This document shows positions 1 to 10,989 of a stretch of 64,000 bases of DNA, piece after piece (position 1 is the stretch's first letter; each line of letters begins with the position of its first letter). Under the pieces are notes generated by a model. It ran no database searches, had not been told where the DNA came from, and saw nothing but the letters and a program-made list of their open reading frames with translations. Location of the stretch: contig JAVHZZ010000003.1 in the NCBI GenBank assembly GCA_036250195.1, forward strand, positions 298,214,565 through 298,278,564. Direction: 5' to 3'. Origin of the DNA: Mixophyes australis. Its lineage: Eukaryota > Chordata > Amphibia > Anura > Limnodynastidae. Both the position numbers and the translations under genes were made by a program.

Positions 1-1752
1 AACAAGGCATTGCAAATAAACAAGGGCTTAAACTTTGAAATATTTTGAAAAATAGATTTGTGGCAACTTAATCTGCAGATTGTTACATATACAATGAAAG
101 CGGTATACTAAGCAGAGGTGTGGTGATCACAAATTCAGTGTTTTATTTATACTTTAACCTTGAGTAAAAGCAAAAAACAAAACCCAAGGTGTGTCCAATG
201 TCACACACCAATATAATTCATAGAAATTTAGTGTAAAACTTGTAAGAGTATTTTTTGATTGTAGGGAATACTCCCAAAACACACACTGAAATAATTTGCT
301 TGTTTAAGTTAGACTAGGACAACACCATTTACCTCTTTATATTATTGCAATTTGTTTCACATAAGGCAACAAGTGGATCACGTGCTATAATCTCTGCTTT
401 TGCTTGCCAGGATAATTCCTCTCAAATTGTCTGGCAACTAGATGGTTTAGTCTATCGCCCCTATATATGGTACTATTGGCTCTGTTTTGTTTCTGTTTTT
501 CTTCCAATCACTGTATCTGTAAGCATGAATTATAGTTATTTTTATACTGTAAATCAACCAGAAGTTTACATCTTATCTAGTCGCTGACCTGACCTTTAAA
601 TGTTTGTGCACCATAAAGATCACTTTTGTTAAGAGAAACGTTTTTTTTTCCTTGAATTTTATGGCCACTACTTTTAATGTGTTTTTTTTTTTTTTGTTTG
701 TTCTTTTTTTTTATCTAACTACTTTTACACATTACCTCTTTGCTTAAAGTAACTCCCTCGCCTTAATGCAAGTTGTGTAACTGAATGTTGTGCCCCAGGC
801 TTGACGCAGAGTCTTTGGCCTGTTGACTTCCCAGTTTTGTGAAAATTAAATTACCTTTTTAATTGATATTTATAAATGTAGAACAGCTTTTATACAGAAG
901 CTAAGCCTGTATCTTATTCTGGGGTTGCCTTAAGGATTAATCTTTCAGCGTTGAATTAATAATCCATTACTTTTAATTATTGTTTACTACATGCAATGTG
1001 CTGTGCAACGCTGCTACATGCTATGAAAATGTTTTTGGTACTACCGGCACATGCTGGGGTACGGTTAGGCAAATCCACTCTTAAAAAAACAAACTAGTGG
1101 CATGCAAAGCGTGACGCACAAAATTATTCTGATAAAATTGCTGGCTCTAAACTTTTGGGAAAACTCTGTCCAGCCCTGATTTTAACAAAGTTTGAAAGTG
1201 TTCAAGACCTCTAAAGATACCACATTACTTGTCCCTGGGATGGAATACAGAACTTATAAATTAGCATTTACAGGTTTTAATTGTTGCTGACTTCCTGTCA
1301 TAAACTAGGATTGTTCTGGGTGCACCAGATACATGATTGAGTCTGTTGACCAATACCTTTGCCTATGCATTTTAAAACTTTAATAATATACGCTCCAGTA
1401 TGTATGGATATAGTGACTTCATTCAAAGGAATGACTATATACGTATATGATTATAGATGTCCTAAGTTTCAAAATATGATTTATACACTTTAAGAGTCCA
1501 TCCATCTATCCCATGACAATTTTTTTTTTTCTTTTTCTGATCCCAGATACATTTTCTGTCTCAAGTTCATCTATCCTAAGGGTAGAATACAACATTACTT
1601 TGTATCATTTTTAATACATGGTCGGGTGCGGATTGGGAACTTAAAGTTGCTGTGGAAAAAACTCTTGAAGTGGCCTCATGTTGGTGGGACCAAATCAACC
1701 GTAGGTGGGATTTAGAACTACTCAATTTGGTTGTAACATTTAGGAAAACCTA
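1..1752. other. AT-rich non-coding DNA, probable intron 1 of PPP1R14C
   Basis: No coding exon, RNA gene or clear repeat boundary is visible here. The short open frames have no recognisable domain and sit in AT-rich sequence with poly-T runs near 690 and 1520. Exons 2-4 of PPP1R14C lie downstream on the + strand and I see no exon 1 in the window, so this is inferred to be part of intron 1. Confidence 0.5.
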
Positions 1753-1768
1753 TATGTGATGACTTAAG
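1753..1768. repeat. Left 16-bp target-site duplication of the Penelope-like insertion
   Basis: The 16 bases TATGTGATGACTTAAG recur exactly at 10602-10617. The flanking bases differ (A/G before, A/G after). The pair brackets the whole inverted element pair, as expected if the complete 8.8 kb unit was inserted in one event. Penelope-like elements make target duplications of variable length, so 16 bp is plausible. Confidence 0.8.
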
Positions 1769-2615
1769 AAAAAAATGCAGTAGATTTACTTAGTCCTCCA
1801 TAAATCGATGATTGCAATGTGGATAGTTTAGATTTTTAATAAACAACATAAAATGTTTAAAATACATAACTCATAGATACATGCAGCTATAGGTTCTTAC
1901 TTCAGATACAAGGAAACTCATACATTAGGTGCACCTATGTTGATTTATCAGTTCCCAATTAGTATCATTAGTATATGGTCATGGACCAAAAGTGTTGAAA
2001 AATTGTTCATATGGGCTCCCAAAAGCTTTCAATCATACTCAAGATGTAATAAGCTCGGATTAGAAGTATGCTGGATATACGCAGGTTTAGTAAAGCTTCT
2101 ATAATCACAAACTTAAAGTCCTCAATACGGATATGGACTGTCTTTATCCAATTTAATTGGTCTTCCGTATGTTTAACAGAGGAATGTATCTTCACTCGAT
2201 ATATCGATTTAAAAGTTACAATAGAGACCACTATCCTCCGTAGTGTATAAAGTGTGAGCTTACCCAGTCTCGAGCTCGCAGTCACTCGCTCCGTCCACGC
2301 TGACTCTGCCGTTAAACAGCGTGTCGCTGGTGTGTTTCAAACGGAGTCCTCCCCTCGTTCTATAAACCAGGATCCTGGTTCCTACACATATACATGTAGC
2401 GGGGGAATTTTGATGTTTCGTTCCTTAGATAAATGTATAATCAATAGTGATTGAGGTCTCTTGCGGTATTTTAGGCATAAGCAGTCCCCGCTCCAAGATC
2501 CTTCAAAGGGTTTTGTTTGTGCAAAGTAAGAAATCCAGGTGCTATTTCAAAAACTGTTGAGCTCCATATGTCCGTTCTGCATGTAAAAAACGGTCACTCC
2601 AAATCCTGAGTATCT

Positions 2616-2659
2616 TATTCTACGCGTTTCGTTGTATAGATACAACTTCCTCAGAGATA
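2616..2659 (-). ncRNA. Hammerhead-ribozyme-like motif, left Penelope copy
   Basis: The minus strand reads CTGAGGA, a 6-bp helix (GTTGTA / TACAAC) with a TCTA loop, GAAA, then the palindrome ACGCGT. This matches the hammerhead core order CUGANGA - helix II - GAAA - helix III. There is one extra A between CTGAGGA and the helix. Helix I (TATCT with a downstream AGATA) is less direct here than in the right copy because two bases differ. Confidence 0.6.
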
Positions 2660-3396
2660 GTGTTCACATTACCCCTTTCCTGTTTATATAGTTTGAGTAC
2701 AGATAATTAGATTAAGTTAAAAACATCACATCACATTCACCTGACATCAATCAGTAATCCACATTGCAAAAAACGATCTCTATCCACTGAAAGAACAGCC
2801 ACACGGCTTACCCGCAATGCAATTCTCATATTAAAAACAGAAGCATATATTTAGCCTATTGTTATTCATTAGTATTTTTATTTTCTATTTAATCTTTTAG
2901 TATTTTAATAATATTCTTCCATTTATCATTGAGTTCATAGCTTGTATCATAATTAGTAACTAACAAATTGGTAACAAAAACTTTTTTGAAAAAAGTTACA
3001 TAAAAAGCAACATGAGGTTGAATAGTACATTTGTGTCAATCTTTTATTCTCATTAAACCTCTCCAGATTCTGGAGAGAATATAAACAACCCATAATATAT
3101 TGTCAACTTAATCTGTTTAGCGCTAAAGAAAAGAGAACCCAAATGTCTCTAACGATTATTTTATTCCTATAAAATAAGACAAAAAACCACCATAGAAAGT
3201 ATTCAGGTATATTCAGTTAAACAAATTATGGCAAATGATCTCTCCATTGCTATATAGAGCCCAGACGAGGAGGTGTCCAATTAGATCTTACTCGCCACAA
3301 GTCCACTTAAAAGTGACTATTCATATATCAGATTAAAAAAATACAATGCAATAAATAAAGTAAATAATTAAATAAAATAAATTAAGTAAACGTCAT

Positions 3397-5988
3397 TTAG
3401 ATTATATGGTTTAGTTCAATTGTCTCGTTTAGACCCATTGGGTATAATGTATTCAGCAAATGTATCCAATAGGCCTCTTGTTTGCATAAAGCCTTGAACC
3501 TATCACCCCCTCTTGGGGTAGATTTAATAAATTCCAAACCCATCAGAGATAGATGTTCCGGGTTACAGTTATGTTTTACCAAAAAATGTCTGGACACACT
3601 ATGTGTCCTAAGTCCCTTCATGACATTCCTCCTATGTTCATTGAACCTCACTTTTAATTTTCTAGTAGTGCGTCCCACATAATATAAATCACAACTACAT
3701 TTCAACAGATAAATAACAAAAGTCGAATTGCAATTAATGAATCCTCGTGTATTAAATTTTCTTCCATCCTCTTTTGATTCTACCGAGGTAACCCTATTGC
3801 AGATATAATTACATGTAATACATCGTTGGCCCCCACATCTAAACGTGCCATCAGGAATGGAAGGAATCCAGTCCAGATTAGGACTACCAGAAGGTTTGGT
3901 ACCCAGTTTATCCTTCTTATTGTTCTTCTCATTGCAATCTTGTTGCCTTAGAAAACTTGGGGCCAACAAATTCTTTAGGTTATTAGCTTTTTTAAAAACC
4001 ACTATTGGGTCTTTAGGTAAAAGTGACCTTAGAATTGGATCCTGTTGTAAAATAGAATAATTTGATCTAATAATATGTTGGATCTTAAAGGATGCTTTAT
4101 TATATTTCGAGATAAAGGCCCATTCCATCCTCATATTAGAATTCTTTTTGCGAGCTGTAGAGGAATTACATTCTATATCATTCTGTTTACCTTGCATTTT
4201 ATCCTGAGCCAACAGGGTTACTCTGTCTACTTTAGTAACCTCATCCAATGCTTGATCAATTAGAAGTGGAGGATATCCCCGTTCAAGGAAACTCCTTGAC
4301 ATAATTTTGGCTTGTTGGAAAAAAACTACCTCATCTGAACAATTACGACGTAAGCGTAAAAATTGTCCTTTCGGGATATTTTTCCTCCATTTTGGATGGT
4401 GAGAACTGGAATAGTGTAAAAAGTTGTTACAATCTACTTTTTTAAAAAATGTGGAAGTAGAAATTGATCTGTTTTTAATTTCCAAAAACAGATCAAGGAA
4501 CTCCATCTTAGTTTTGTGGTATTTATATGTGAATTTCAAATTATAGTCGTTCTGATTCATGTGTTCCACAAATGCTTGTGCTCGTGTTTCACCCCCCTTC
4601 CAAATAAAAAACAGGTCATCTATATACCGGCCATAAAGGACAAGGTCCGCCCCGAACTCGCCAGCCCATATGTGGGACTGTTCAAGACTCCCCACATATA
4701 TGTTGGCGTAGCTGGGGGCGAAGCGTGTCCCCATGGCCGTCCCCATAATTTGGAGGTACTGTTTACCCTCAAATAGGAAGTGATTATGTGACAAAATGAA
4801 AGAGATAGATTCGATAAGGAATCTCTGGTGGATATCTGACACCTCACCAGAAGATTCTAACACTTGTTGTATAACTTCTATTCCTCTATCATGGGGGATG
4901 TTAGTATATAAGGACTCTACGTCCAATGTAAGAAATCCAAACTGTTCATCCCAAGTGACCTCCTGGAGGAGGTTCAAAAGATGAGTGGAATCCCTAATGT
5001 GAGATTTAAGCCTAACCACCAGAGGTTGTAAGTAAAAGTCTACATAACTAGATAAATTTGCTGTTAATGAGCCAATTCCCGAGATAATTGGACGTCCGGG
5101 AGGAGATGTTAAATTCTTATGAATTTTTGGTAAGTGGTATTATACCGGTATTATTGGGTATGGATTATATAAGAAGTTCAGTTCATCTTTGGAGATCACT
5201 CCATCCATTAATGCTCTATCTAGGAGATCTTTGAATTCTAATTTGTATACCTCACTTGGATTGGAGACTAGTTTTTGATAAAATTCCCCATTATCTAATT
5301 GTCTATATGCTTCCCTTCTATAATCTGTTAGATCTTGAATCACAACTCCTCCTCCTTTGTCAGCATTTTTTATTATAACTGAAGGATCTGATTGTAAAGC
5401 TTTTATAGCTTCTTGTTCATGTCGTGTTAGGTTTGAATGATTTTTATTTTTAGTTTCCCGTAGACAAAGGGATCTGAACTGTTCCATTGTTACTTTATAA
5501 AAACAATCCATCTGTATACTTTTCATATGTGTAGGGAAAAATTCAGATTTTGCTCTAAATTTGTATCTCTTTATGTCTATTTGCTCGTTAATATCAAAAA
5601 GCTTTACAACATCATCTCCCTCTTGGTTATTTGATTTCAGTAATTCCTCTAGTTCAGACAGGGCTCGGAAATCTGATTCCGTATCTAGAATAATAGGTTG
5701 TATTGTAGGATCATCTTCTCTCTTTTTTATTGTTTTATTTGCAAAGTATTTCTTCCGGCATAGTAATCTCATATACCTATTTAATTCTGTAAATAAGTCA
5801 AAAAGATTTGGACACGGAGAGGGGGCAAATTTCAGCCCCTTTGCTAATAATGAAATTTGTGCCTCAGTCAGGTTCTTTTTTGACAAATTGAAGATACCTT
5901 TTTTAACCTCTGAGAGTGGTTCTATTTTCTCAGTGGTTATACTACCATTATTTTTGTCTTTATTCTTATTCCTGTTTTTTATTTTCAT
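3397..5988 (-). pseudogene. Penelope-like RT / GIY-YIG endonuclease, interrupted by one stop codon
   Basis: On the minus strand this is one frame of about 864 codons, broken by a TAA at 5140-5142, just before the HLPKIHK motif. Upstream (5988-5140) are the NADKGGGVVI motif and the RT fingers. Downstream come RT motif A (LDVESLYTNIP), motif B (GTAMGTRFAPSYAN), the catalytic YIDD box, a Cys-rich linker (CGGQRCITCNYIC) and a GIY-YIG-type domain (VIYLLKC, then YYVGRTTRKLKVRFNEH). It would copy element RNA at a nick made by its own endonuclease. The other copy reads TAT (Tyr) where this one has TAA, so the break is a private point mutation. Apart from the stop, the residues are well preserved, which suggests recent inactivation. 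Confidence 0.9.
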
Positions 5989-6775
5989 TTTTATTTTTAT
6001 TTATATTTACATTTACCTTTCCATTTTTATTTTTATTTTTATCTCCGTTTTTGTTTCCATTTCCATTCCTATTTTCGTTCCTATTTCTGTTTTTACCTCT
6101 ATCCTTATTTGTATTTTCATTTTTATTTTTATTATTTTTGTTTTCTACTCTTGTCTTATATTGTCTAGATCTCCTTCTCCCTCTCTTTCGTCTGGACTTT
6201 GCCTCGATCTCTTGGAGTAGGTACCCGTTGACAATAATTAGTATCTGTTGTTCTGTGTCCAGTCTTTTTCTTTTTCTTTTCTTTTCTCCCTCTTTCTGGG
6301 GATGATGAGTCCCTAAAAAACTCACTGACTCCTGATCTCTCTTATTAGGATCCACCCCATATCTGTCCTCTTTTTCCGTTCGTACATTTTGTTCCCTCCT
6401 TGTATCCTTTCTGATTTTTGATCTTACGCTATCATCTTGATAAAGATCTGATCTATAAGATCTTGCTCTATTAGTATCTTCCCTATTAGGTGGGGATCTC
6501 CTCAAATCTCTCTTTGGGGTATCAGCCATATCTCTCCTCTGATAAAATCCCTCTTTCTTATGGGGGGATCTCCTCTTAATCCAATCTGGTATATAGGACC
6601 TTGGATACCTCGAATTTGGATATGTCTTTGTCCCTGAGGTATTCCTCCTACTCAGACTTCTTTCATTTCTCTTTTTACTTCTATTACGATTAAAAGATCT
6701 AACTCTATCGTTTTGATAGTCTTGGACATCTCTTTTATATTTAGACTCTTTATGATTAATAAGTTGACACTCATA
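5966..6775 (-). CDS. Basic low-complexity 5' open region of the left Penelope-like copy
   Basis: The minus strand is open from about 6775 to the stop at 5966, with the first in-frame ATG at 6529 (187 codons). The product is rich in Arg, Ser, Lys and Asp, then turns into an Asn/Lys repeat tract encoded by a strongly asymmetric T-rich plus strand (5940-6160). It overlaps the start of the RT frame by 23 bp in a different register. Either this is a separate small ORF, or it is the original N-terminus of the RT protein displaced by slippage in the repeat. No known domain is recognisable. It is absent from the right copy. Confidence 0.5.
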   Translation of the reverse strand, partial: YECQLINHKESKYKRDVQDYQNDRVRSFNRNRSKKRNERSLSRRNTSGTKTYPNSRYPRSYIPDWIKRRSPHKKEGFYQRRDMADTPKRDLRRSPPNREDTNRARSYRSDLYQDDSVRSKIRKDTRREQNVRTEKEDRYGVDPNKRDQESVSFLGTHHPQKEGEKKRKRKRLDTEQQILIIVNGYLLQEIEAKSRRKRGRRRSRQYKTRVENKNNKNKNENTNKDRGKNRNRNENRNGNGNKNGDKNKNKNGKVNVNINKNKNENKKQE

Positions 6776-6805
6776 TTAAACTACTTTATTGTTAATCTCC
6801 CTATC

Positions 6806-8882
6806 TCCCTTTGTCTACGGGAAACTAAAAATAAAAATCATTCAAACCTAACACGACATGAACAAGAAGCTATAAAAGCTTTACAATCAGATCCTTCAGT
6901 TATAATAAAAAATGCTGACAAAGGAGGAGGAGTTGTGATTCAAGATCTAACAGATTATAGAAGGGAAGCATATAGACAATTAGATAATGGGGAATTTTAT
7001 CAAAAACTAGTCTCCAATCCAAGTGAGGTATACAAATTAGAATTCAAAGATCTCCTAGATAGAGCATTAATGGATGGAGTGATCTCCAAAGATGAACTGA
7101 ACTTCTTATATAATCCATACCCAATAATACCGGTATATTACCACTTACCAAAAATTCATAAGAATTTAACATCTCCTCCCGGACGTCCAATTATCTCGGG
7201 AATTGGCTCATTAACAGCAAATTTATCTAGTTATGTAGACTTTTACTTACAACCTCTGGTGGTTAGGCTTAAATCTCACATTAGGGATTCCACTCATCTT
7301 TTGAACCTCCTCCAGGAGGTCACTTGGGATGAACAGTTTGGATTTCTTACATTGGACGTAGAGTCCTTATATACTAACATCCCCCATGATAGAGGAATAG
7401 AAGTTATACAACAAGTGTTAGAATCTTCTGGTGAGGTGTCAGATATCCACCAGAGATTCCTTATCGAATCTATCTCTTTCATTTTGTCACATAATCACTT
7501 CCTATTTGAGGGTAAACAGTACCTCCAAATTATGGGGACGGCCATGGGGACACGCTTCGCCCCCAGCTACGCCAACATATATGTGGGGAGTCTTGAACAG
7601 TCCCACATATGGGCTGGCGAGTTCGGGGCGGACCTTGTCCTTTATGGCCGGTATATAGATGACCTGTTTTTTATTTGGAAGGGGGGTGAAACACGAGCAC
7701 AAGCATTTGTGGAACACATGAATCAGAACGACTATAATTTGAAATTCACATATAAATACCACAAAACTAAGATGGAGTTCCTTGATCTGTTTTTGGAAAT
7801 TAAAAACAGATCAATTTCTACTTCCACATTTTTTAAAAAAGTAGATTGTAACAACTTTTTACACTATTCCAGTTCTCACCATCCAAAATGGAGGAAAAAT
7901 ATCCCGAAAGGACAATTTTTACGCTTACGTCGTAATTGTTCAGATGAGGTAGTTTTTTTCCAACAAGCCAAAATTATGTCAAGGAGTTTCCTTGAACGGG
8001 GATATCCTCCACTTCTAATTGATCAAGCATTGGATGAGGTTACTAAAGTAGACAGAGTAACCCTGTTGGCTCAGGATAAAATGCAAGGTAAACAGAATGA
8101 TATAGAATGTAATTCCTCTACAGCTCGCAAAAAGAATTCTAATATGAGGATGGAATGGGCCTTTTATCTCGAAATATAATAAAGCATCCTTTAAGATCCA
8201 ACATATTATTAGATCAAATTATTCTATTTTACAACAGGATCCAATTCTAAGGTCACTTTTACCTAAAGACCCAATAGTGGTTTTTAAAAAAGCTAATAAC
8301 CTAAAGAATTTGTTGGCCCCAAGTTTTCTAAGGCAACAAGATTGCAATAAGAAGAACAATAAGAAGGATAAACTGGGTACCAAACCTTCTGGTAGTCCTA
8401 ATCTGGACTGGATTCCTTCCATTCCTGATGGCACGTTTAGATGTGGGGGCCAACGATGTATTACATGTAATTATATCTGCAATAGGGTTACCTCGGTAGA
8501 ATCAAAAGAGGATGGAAGAAAATTTAATACACGAGGATTCATTAATTGCAATTCGACTTTTGTTATTTATCTGTTGAAATGTAGTTGTGATTTATATTAT
8601 GTGGGACGCACTACTAGAAAATTAAAAGTGAGGTTCAATGAACATAGGAGGAATGTCATGAAGGGACTTAGGACACATAGTGTGTCCAGACATTTTTTGG
8701 TAAAACATAACTGTAACCCGGAACATCTATCTCTGATGGGTTTGGAATTTATTAAATCTACCCCAAGAGGGGGTGATAGGTTCAAGGCTTTATGCAAACA
8801 AGAGGCCTATTGGATACATTTGCTGAATACATTATACCCAATGGGTCTAAACGAGACAATTGAACTAAACCATATAATCTAA
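6806..8882 (+). pseudogene. Penelope-like RT / GIY-YIG endonuclease, 5'-truncated and frameshifted
   Basis: The open frame 6713-8179 begins in spacer sequence and enters element coding at about 6806. It carries NADKGGGVVI, HLPKIHK, RT motif A, motif B and the YIDD catalytic box intact, with Tyr where the left copy has a stop. At about 8161 a run of T is one base longer than in the left copy, which shifts the frame and gives a premature stop at 8179. The Cys-rich linker and GIY-YIG-type domain continue in the next frame (methionine-initiated frame 8277-8882). The two copies therefore carry complementary, independent lesions. Confidence 0.9.
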
Positions 8883-9619
8883 ATGACGTTTACTTAATTT
8901 ATTTTATTTAATTATTTACTTTATTTATTGCATTGTATTTTTTTAATCTGATATATGAATAGTCACTTTTAAGTGGACTTGTGGCGAGTAAGATCTAATT
9001 GGACACCTCCTCGTCTGGGCTCTATATAGCAATGGAGAGATCATTTGCCATAATTTGTTTAACTGAATATACCTGAATACTTTCTATGGTGGTTTTTTGT
9101 CTTATTTTATAGGAATAAAATAATCGTTAGAGACATTTGGGTTCTCTTTTCTTTAGCGCTAAACAGATTAAGTTGACAATATATTATGGGTTGTTTATAT
9201 TCTCTCCAGAATCTGGAGAGGTTTAATGAGAATAAAAGATTGACACAAATGTACTATTCAACCTCATGTTGCTTTTTATGTAACTTTTTTCAAAAAAGTT
9301 TTTGTTACCAATTTGTTAGTTACTAATTATGATACAAGCTATGAACTCAATGATAAATGGAAGAATATTATTAAAATACTAAAAGATTAAATAGAAAATA
9401 AAAATACTAATGAATAACAATAGGCTAAATATATGCTTCTGTTTTTAATATGAGAATTGCATTGCGGGTAAGCCGTGTGGCTGTTCTTTCAGTGGATAGA
9501 GATCGTTTTTTGCAATGTGGATTACTGATTGATGTCAGGTGAATGTGATGTGATGTTTTTAACTTAATCTAATTATCTGTACTCAAACTATATAAACAGG
9601 AAAGGGGTAATGTGAACAC

Positions 9620-9663
9620 TATCTCTGAGGAAGTTGTATCTATACAACGAAACGCGTAAGATA
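9620..9663 (+). ncRNA. Hammerhead-ribozyme-like motif, right Penelope copy
   Basis: Order seen: TATCT (helix I, 9620-9624), CTGAGGA (9625-9631), one extra A, GTTGTA-TCTA-TACAAC (helix II, 9633-9648), GAAA (9649-9652), then ACGCGTA with AGATA (9659-9663) pairing back to helix I. The predicted cut would follow the A at 9658. Helix III can only be 1-2 bp, closed inside the ACGCGT palindrome, which resembles the minimal hammerheads described in Penelope-like elements that work as dimers. Activity is inferred, and the extra A before helix II departs from the consensus. Confidence 0.65.
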
Positions 9664-10511
9664 AGATACTCAGGATTTGGAGTGACCGTTTTTTACATGC
9701 AGAACGGACATATGGAGCTCAACAGTTTTTGAAATAGCACCTGGATTTCTTACTTTGCACAAACAAAACCCTCTGAAGGATCTTGGAGCGGGGACTGCTT
9801 ATGCCTAAAATACCGCAAGAGACCTCAATCACTATTGATTATACATTTATCTAAGGAACGAAACATCAAAATTCCCCCGCTACATGTATATGTGTAGGAA
9901 CCAGGATCCTGGTTTATAGAACGAGGGGAGGACTCCGTTTGAAACACACCAGCGACACGCTGTTTAACGGCAGAGTCAGCGTGGACGGAGCGAGTGACTG
10001 CGAGCTCGAGACTGGGTAAGCTCACACTTTATACACTACGGAGGATAGTGGTCTCTATTGTAACTTTTAAATCGATATATCGAGTGAAGATACATTCCTC
10101 TGTTAAACATACGGAAGACCAATTAAATTGGATAAAGACAGTCCATATCCGTATTGAGGACTTTAAGTTTGTGATTATAGAAGCTTTACTAAACCTGCGT
10201 ATATCCAGCATACTTCTAATCCGAGCTTATTACATCTTGAGTATGATTGAAAGCTTTTGGGAGCCCATATGAACAATTTTTCAACACTTTTGGTCCATGA
10301 CCATATACTAATGATACTAATTGGGAACTGATAAATCTACATAGGTGCACCTAATGTATGAGTTTCCTTGTATCTAAAGTAAGAACCTATAGCTGCATGT
10401 ATCTATGAGTTATGTATTTTAAACATTTTATGTTTATTAAAAATCTAGACTATCCACATTGCAATCATCGATTTTATGGAGGACTAAGTAAATCTACTGC
10501 ATTTTTTTCTT

Positions 10512-10601
10512 GTTTGTATCAGTTGATGTGACGGGGAGGCAGACCCCATGCAGTAGTTTCTGTCCCCCTACCCATTCTTGCCCTAAGAGTTTACTTTGTT
10601 G
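10512..10601. other. 90-bp tail present only at the right end of the Penelope-like insertion
   Basis: This lies between the end of arm homology and the right target duplication. It has no inverted counterpart at the left end, where the arm abuts the duplication directly. It may be an extra 3' end of the element, a transduced fragment or filler DNA. Confidence 0.6.
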
Positions 10602-10617
10602 TATGTGATGACTTAAG
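10602..10617. repeat. Right 16-bp target-site duplication of the Penelope-like insertion
   Basis: An exact copy of the 16 bases at 1753-1768. Confidence 0.8.
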
Positions 10618-10989
10618 GCTGCCAGTCCTGTGATATAAAAATACATTTTTTCCTTTTGCATGACGTGCGACTGGTTTATGCATCTGTCCTCAAACTTGTT
10701 TAGTTGCTTACGAACATATCTTTCCAAAATTCCCTTCATAGAAACCTATTTGACTTAGTTTAATAAGTGTAACTATTATGAAACACAGAGCAGCATATGA
10801 GCACTGTTGCATCTTCCCCTTACATCATGAGATGCAAACTACTAATCAAATTTCTCTTTAATATAAATAAATGTGTATTGTGTGTTTAAAAAAAAAAAAA
10901 GTGCATTAAAAATAATCCTTTCAATAAATGGCTATTTAGTGCGATCACCACAAAGGTGAAATGCGCACATAGCAGAGAACCCCCCACCG
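10618..10989. other. Non-coding sequence, nothing recognised
   Basis: Probable intron sequence between the Penelope-like insertion and the minisatellite, with a short poly-A run near 10888. No exon or repeat boundary is evident. Confidence 0.4.

Larger units (their letters stand above)
1769..6805 (-). mobile_element. Penelope-like retroelement, left copy (minus strand, longer copy)
   Basis: This is the longer of two head-to-head copies. Reading the minus strand it holds, in order, an Arg/Ser/Lys/Asn-rich 5' open region (about 6775-5966), a reverse transcriptase with C-terminal GIY-YIG-type endonuclease (5988-3397), and a 1.6 kb 3' region with a hammerhead-like motif near 2616-2659. Positions 1769-5472 are the inverted counterpart of 6806-10508, with only scattered base changes. 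The stretch 5473-6805 is unique to this copy and forms the spacer. The RT plus GIY-YIG architecture, the HLPKIHK and NADKGGG motifs and the ribozyme are hallmarks of the Penelope (PLE) order. One nonsense codon at 5140-5142 breaks the main frame. Confidence 0.9.
6806..10511 (+). mobile_element. Penelope-like retroelement, right copy (plus strand, 5'-truncated)
   Basis: This copy is the reverse complement of 1769-5472. Homology begins abruptly at 6806 (TCCCTTTGTCTACGG), inside the RT coding region, so the N-terminal part is missing. It ends at about 10511 after an A/T-rich tail. A 5'-truncated copy joined head-to-head to a longer copy is a known Penelope arrangement. The 90 bp between 10511 and the right target duplication have no counterpart at the left end. 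Confidence 0.9.

Noticed and set aside
345..587. 80-codon open frame
   Set aside because: No family resemblance and no exon-like splice sites; AT-rich intronic context.
2007..2454. Open frames of 60-92 codons in the Penelope 3' region, also present at 9825-10272
   Set aside because: They lie in the non-coding 3' part, on both strands, with no domain. The mirrored presence only reflects the inverted arms.
3482..4984. Small open frames on the strand opposite the Penelope RT, mirrored at 7294-8797
   Set aside because: They are antisense shadows of the RT frame. Their duplication simply follows the inverted repeat.
1766..10511. Inverted repeat as a pure assembly artefact
   Set aside because: The arms differ at several positions including a stop and a frameshift, the spacer is unique, and a 16-bp duplication brackets the unit. 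Long-read confirmation is still desirable.
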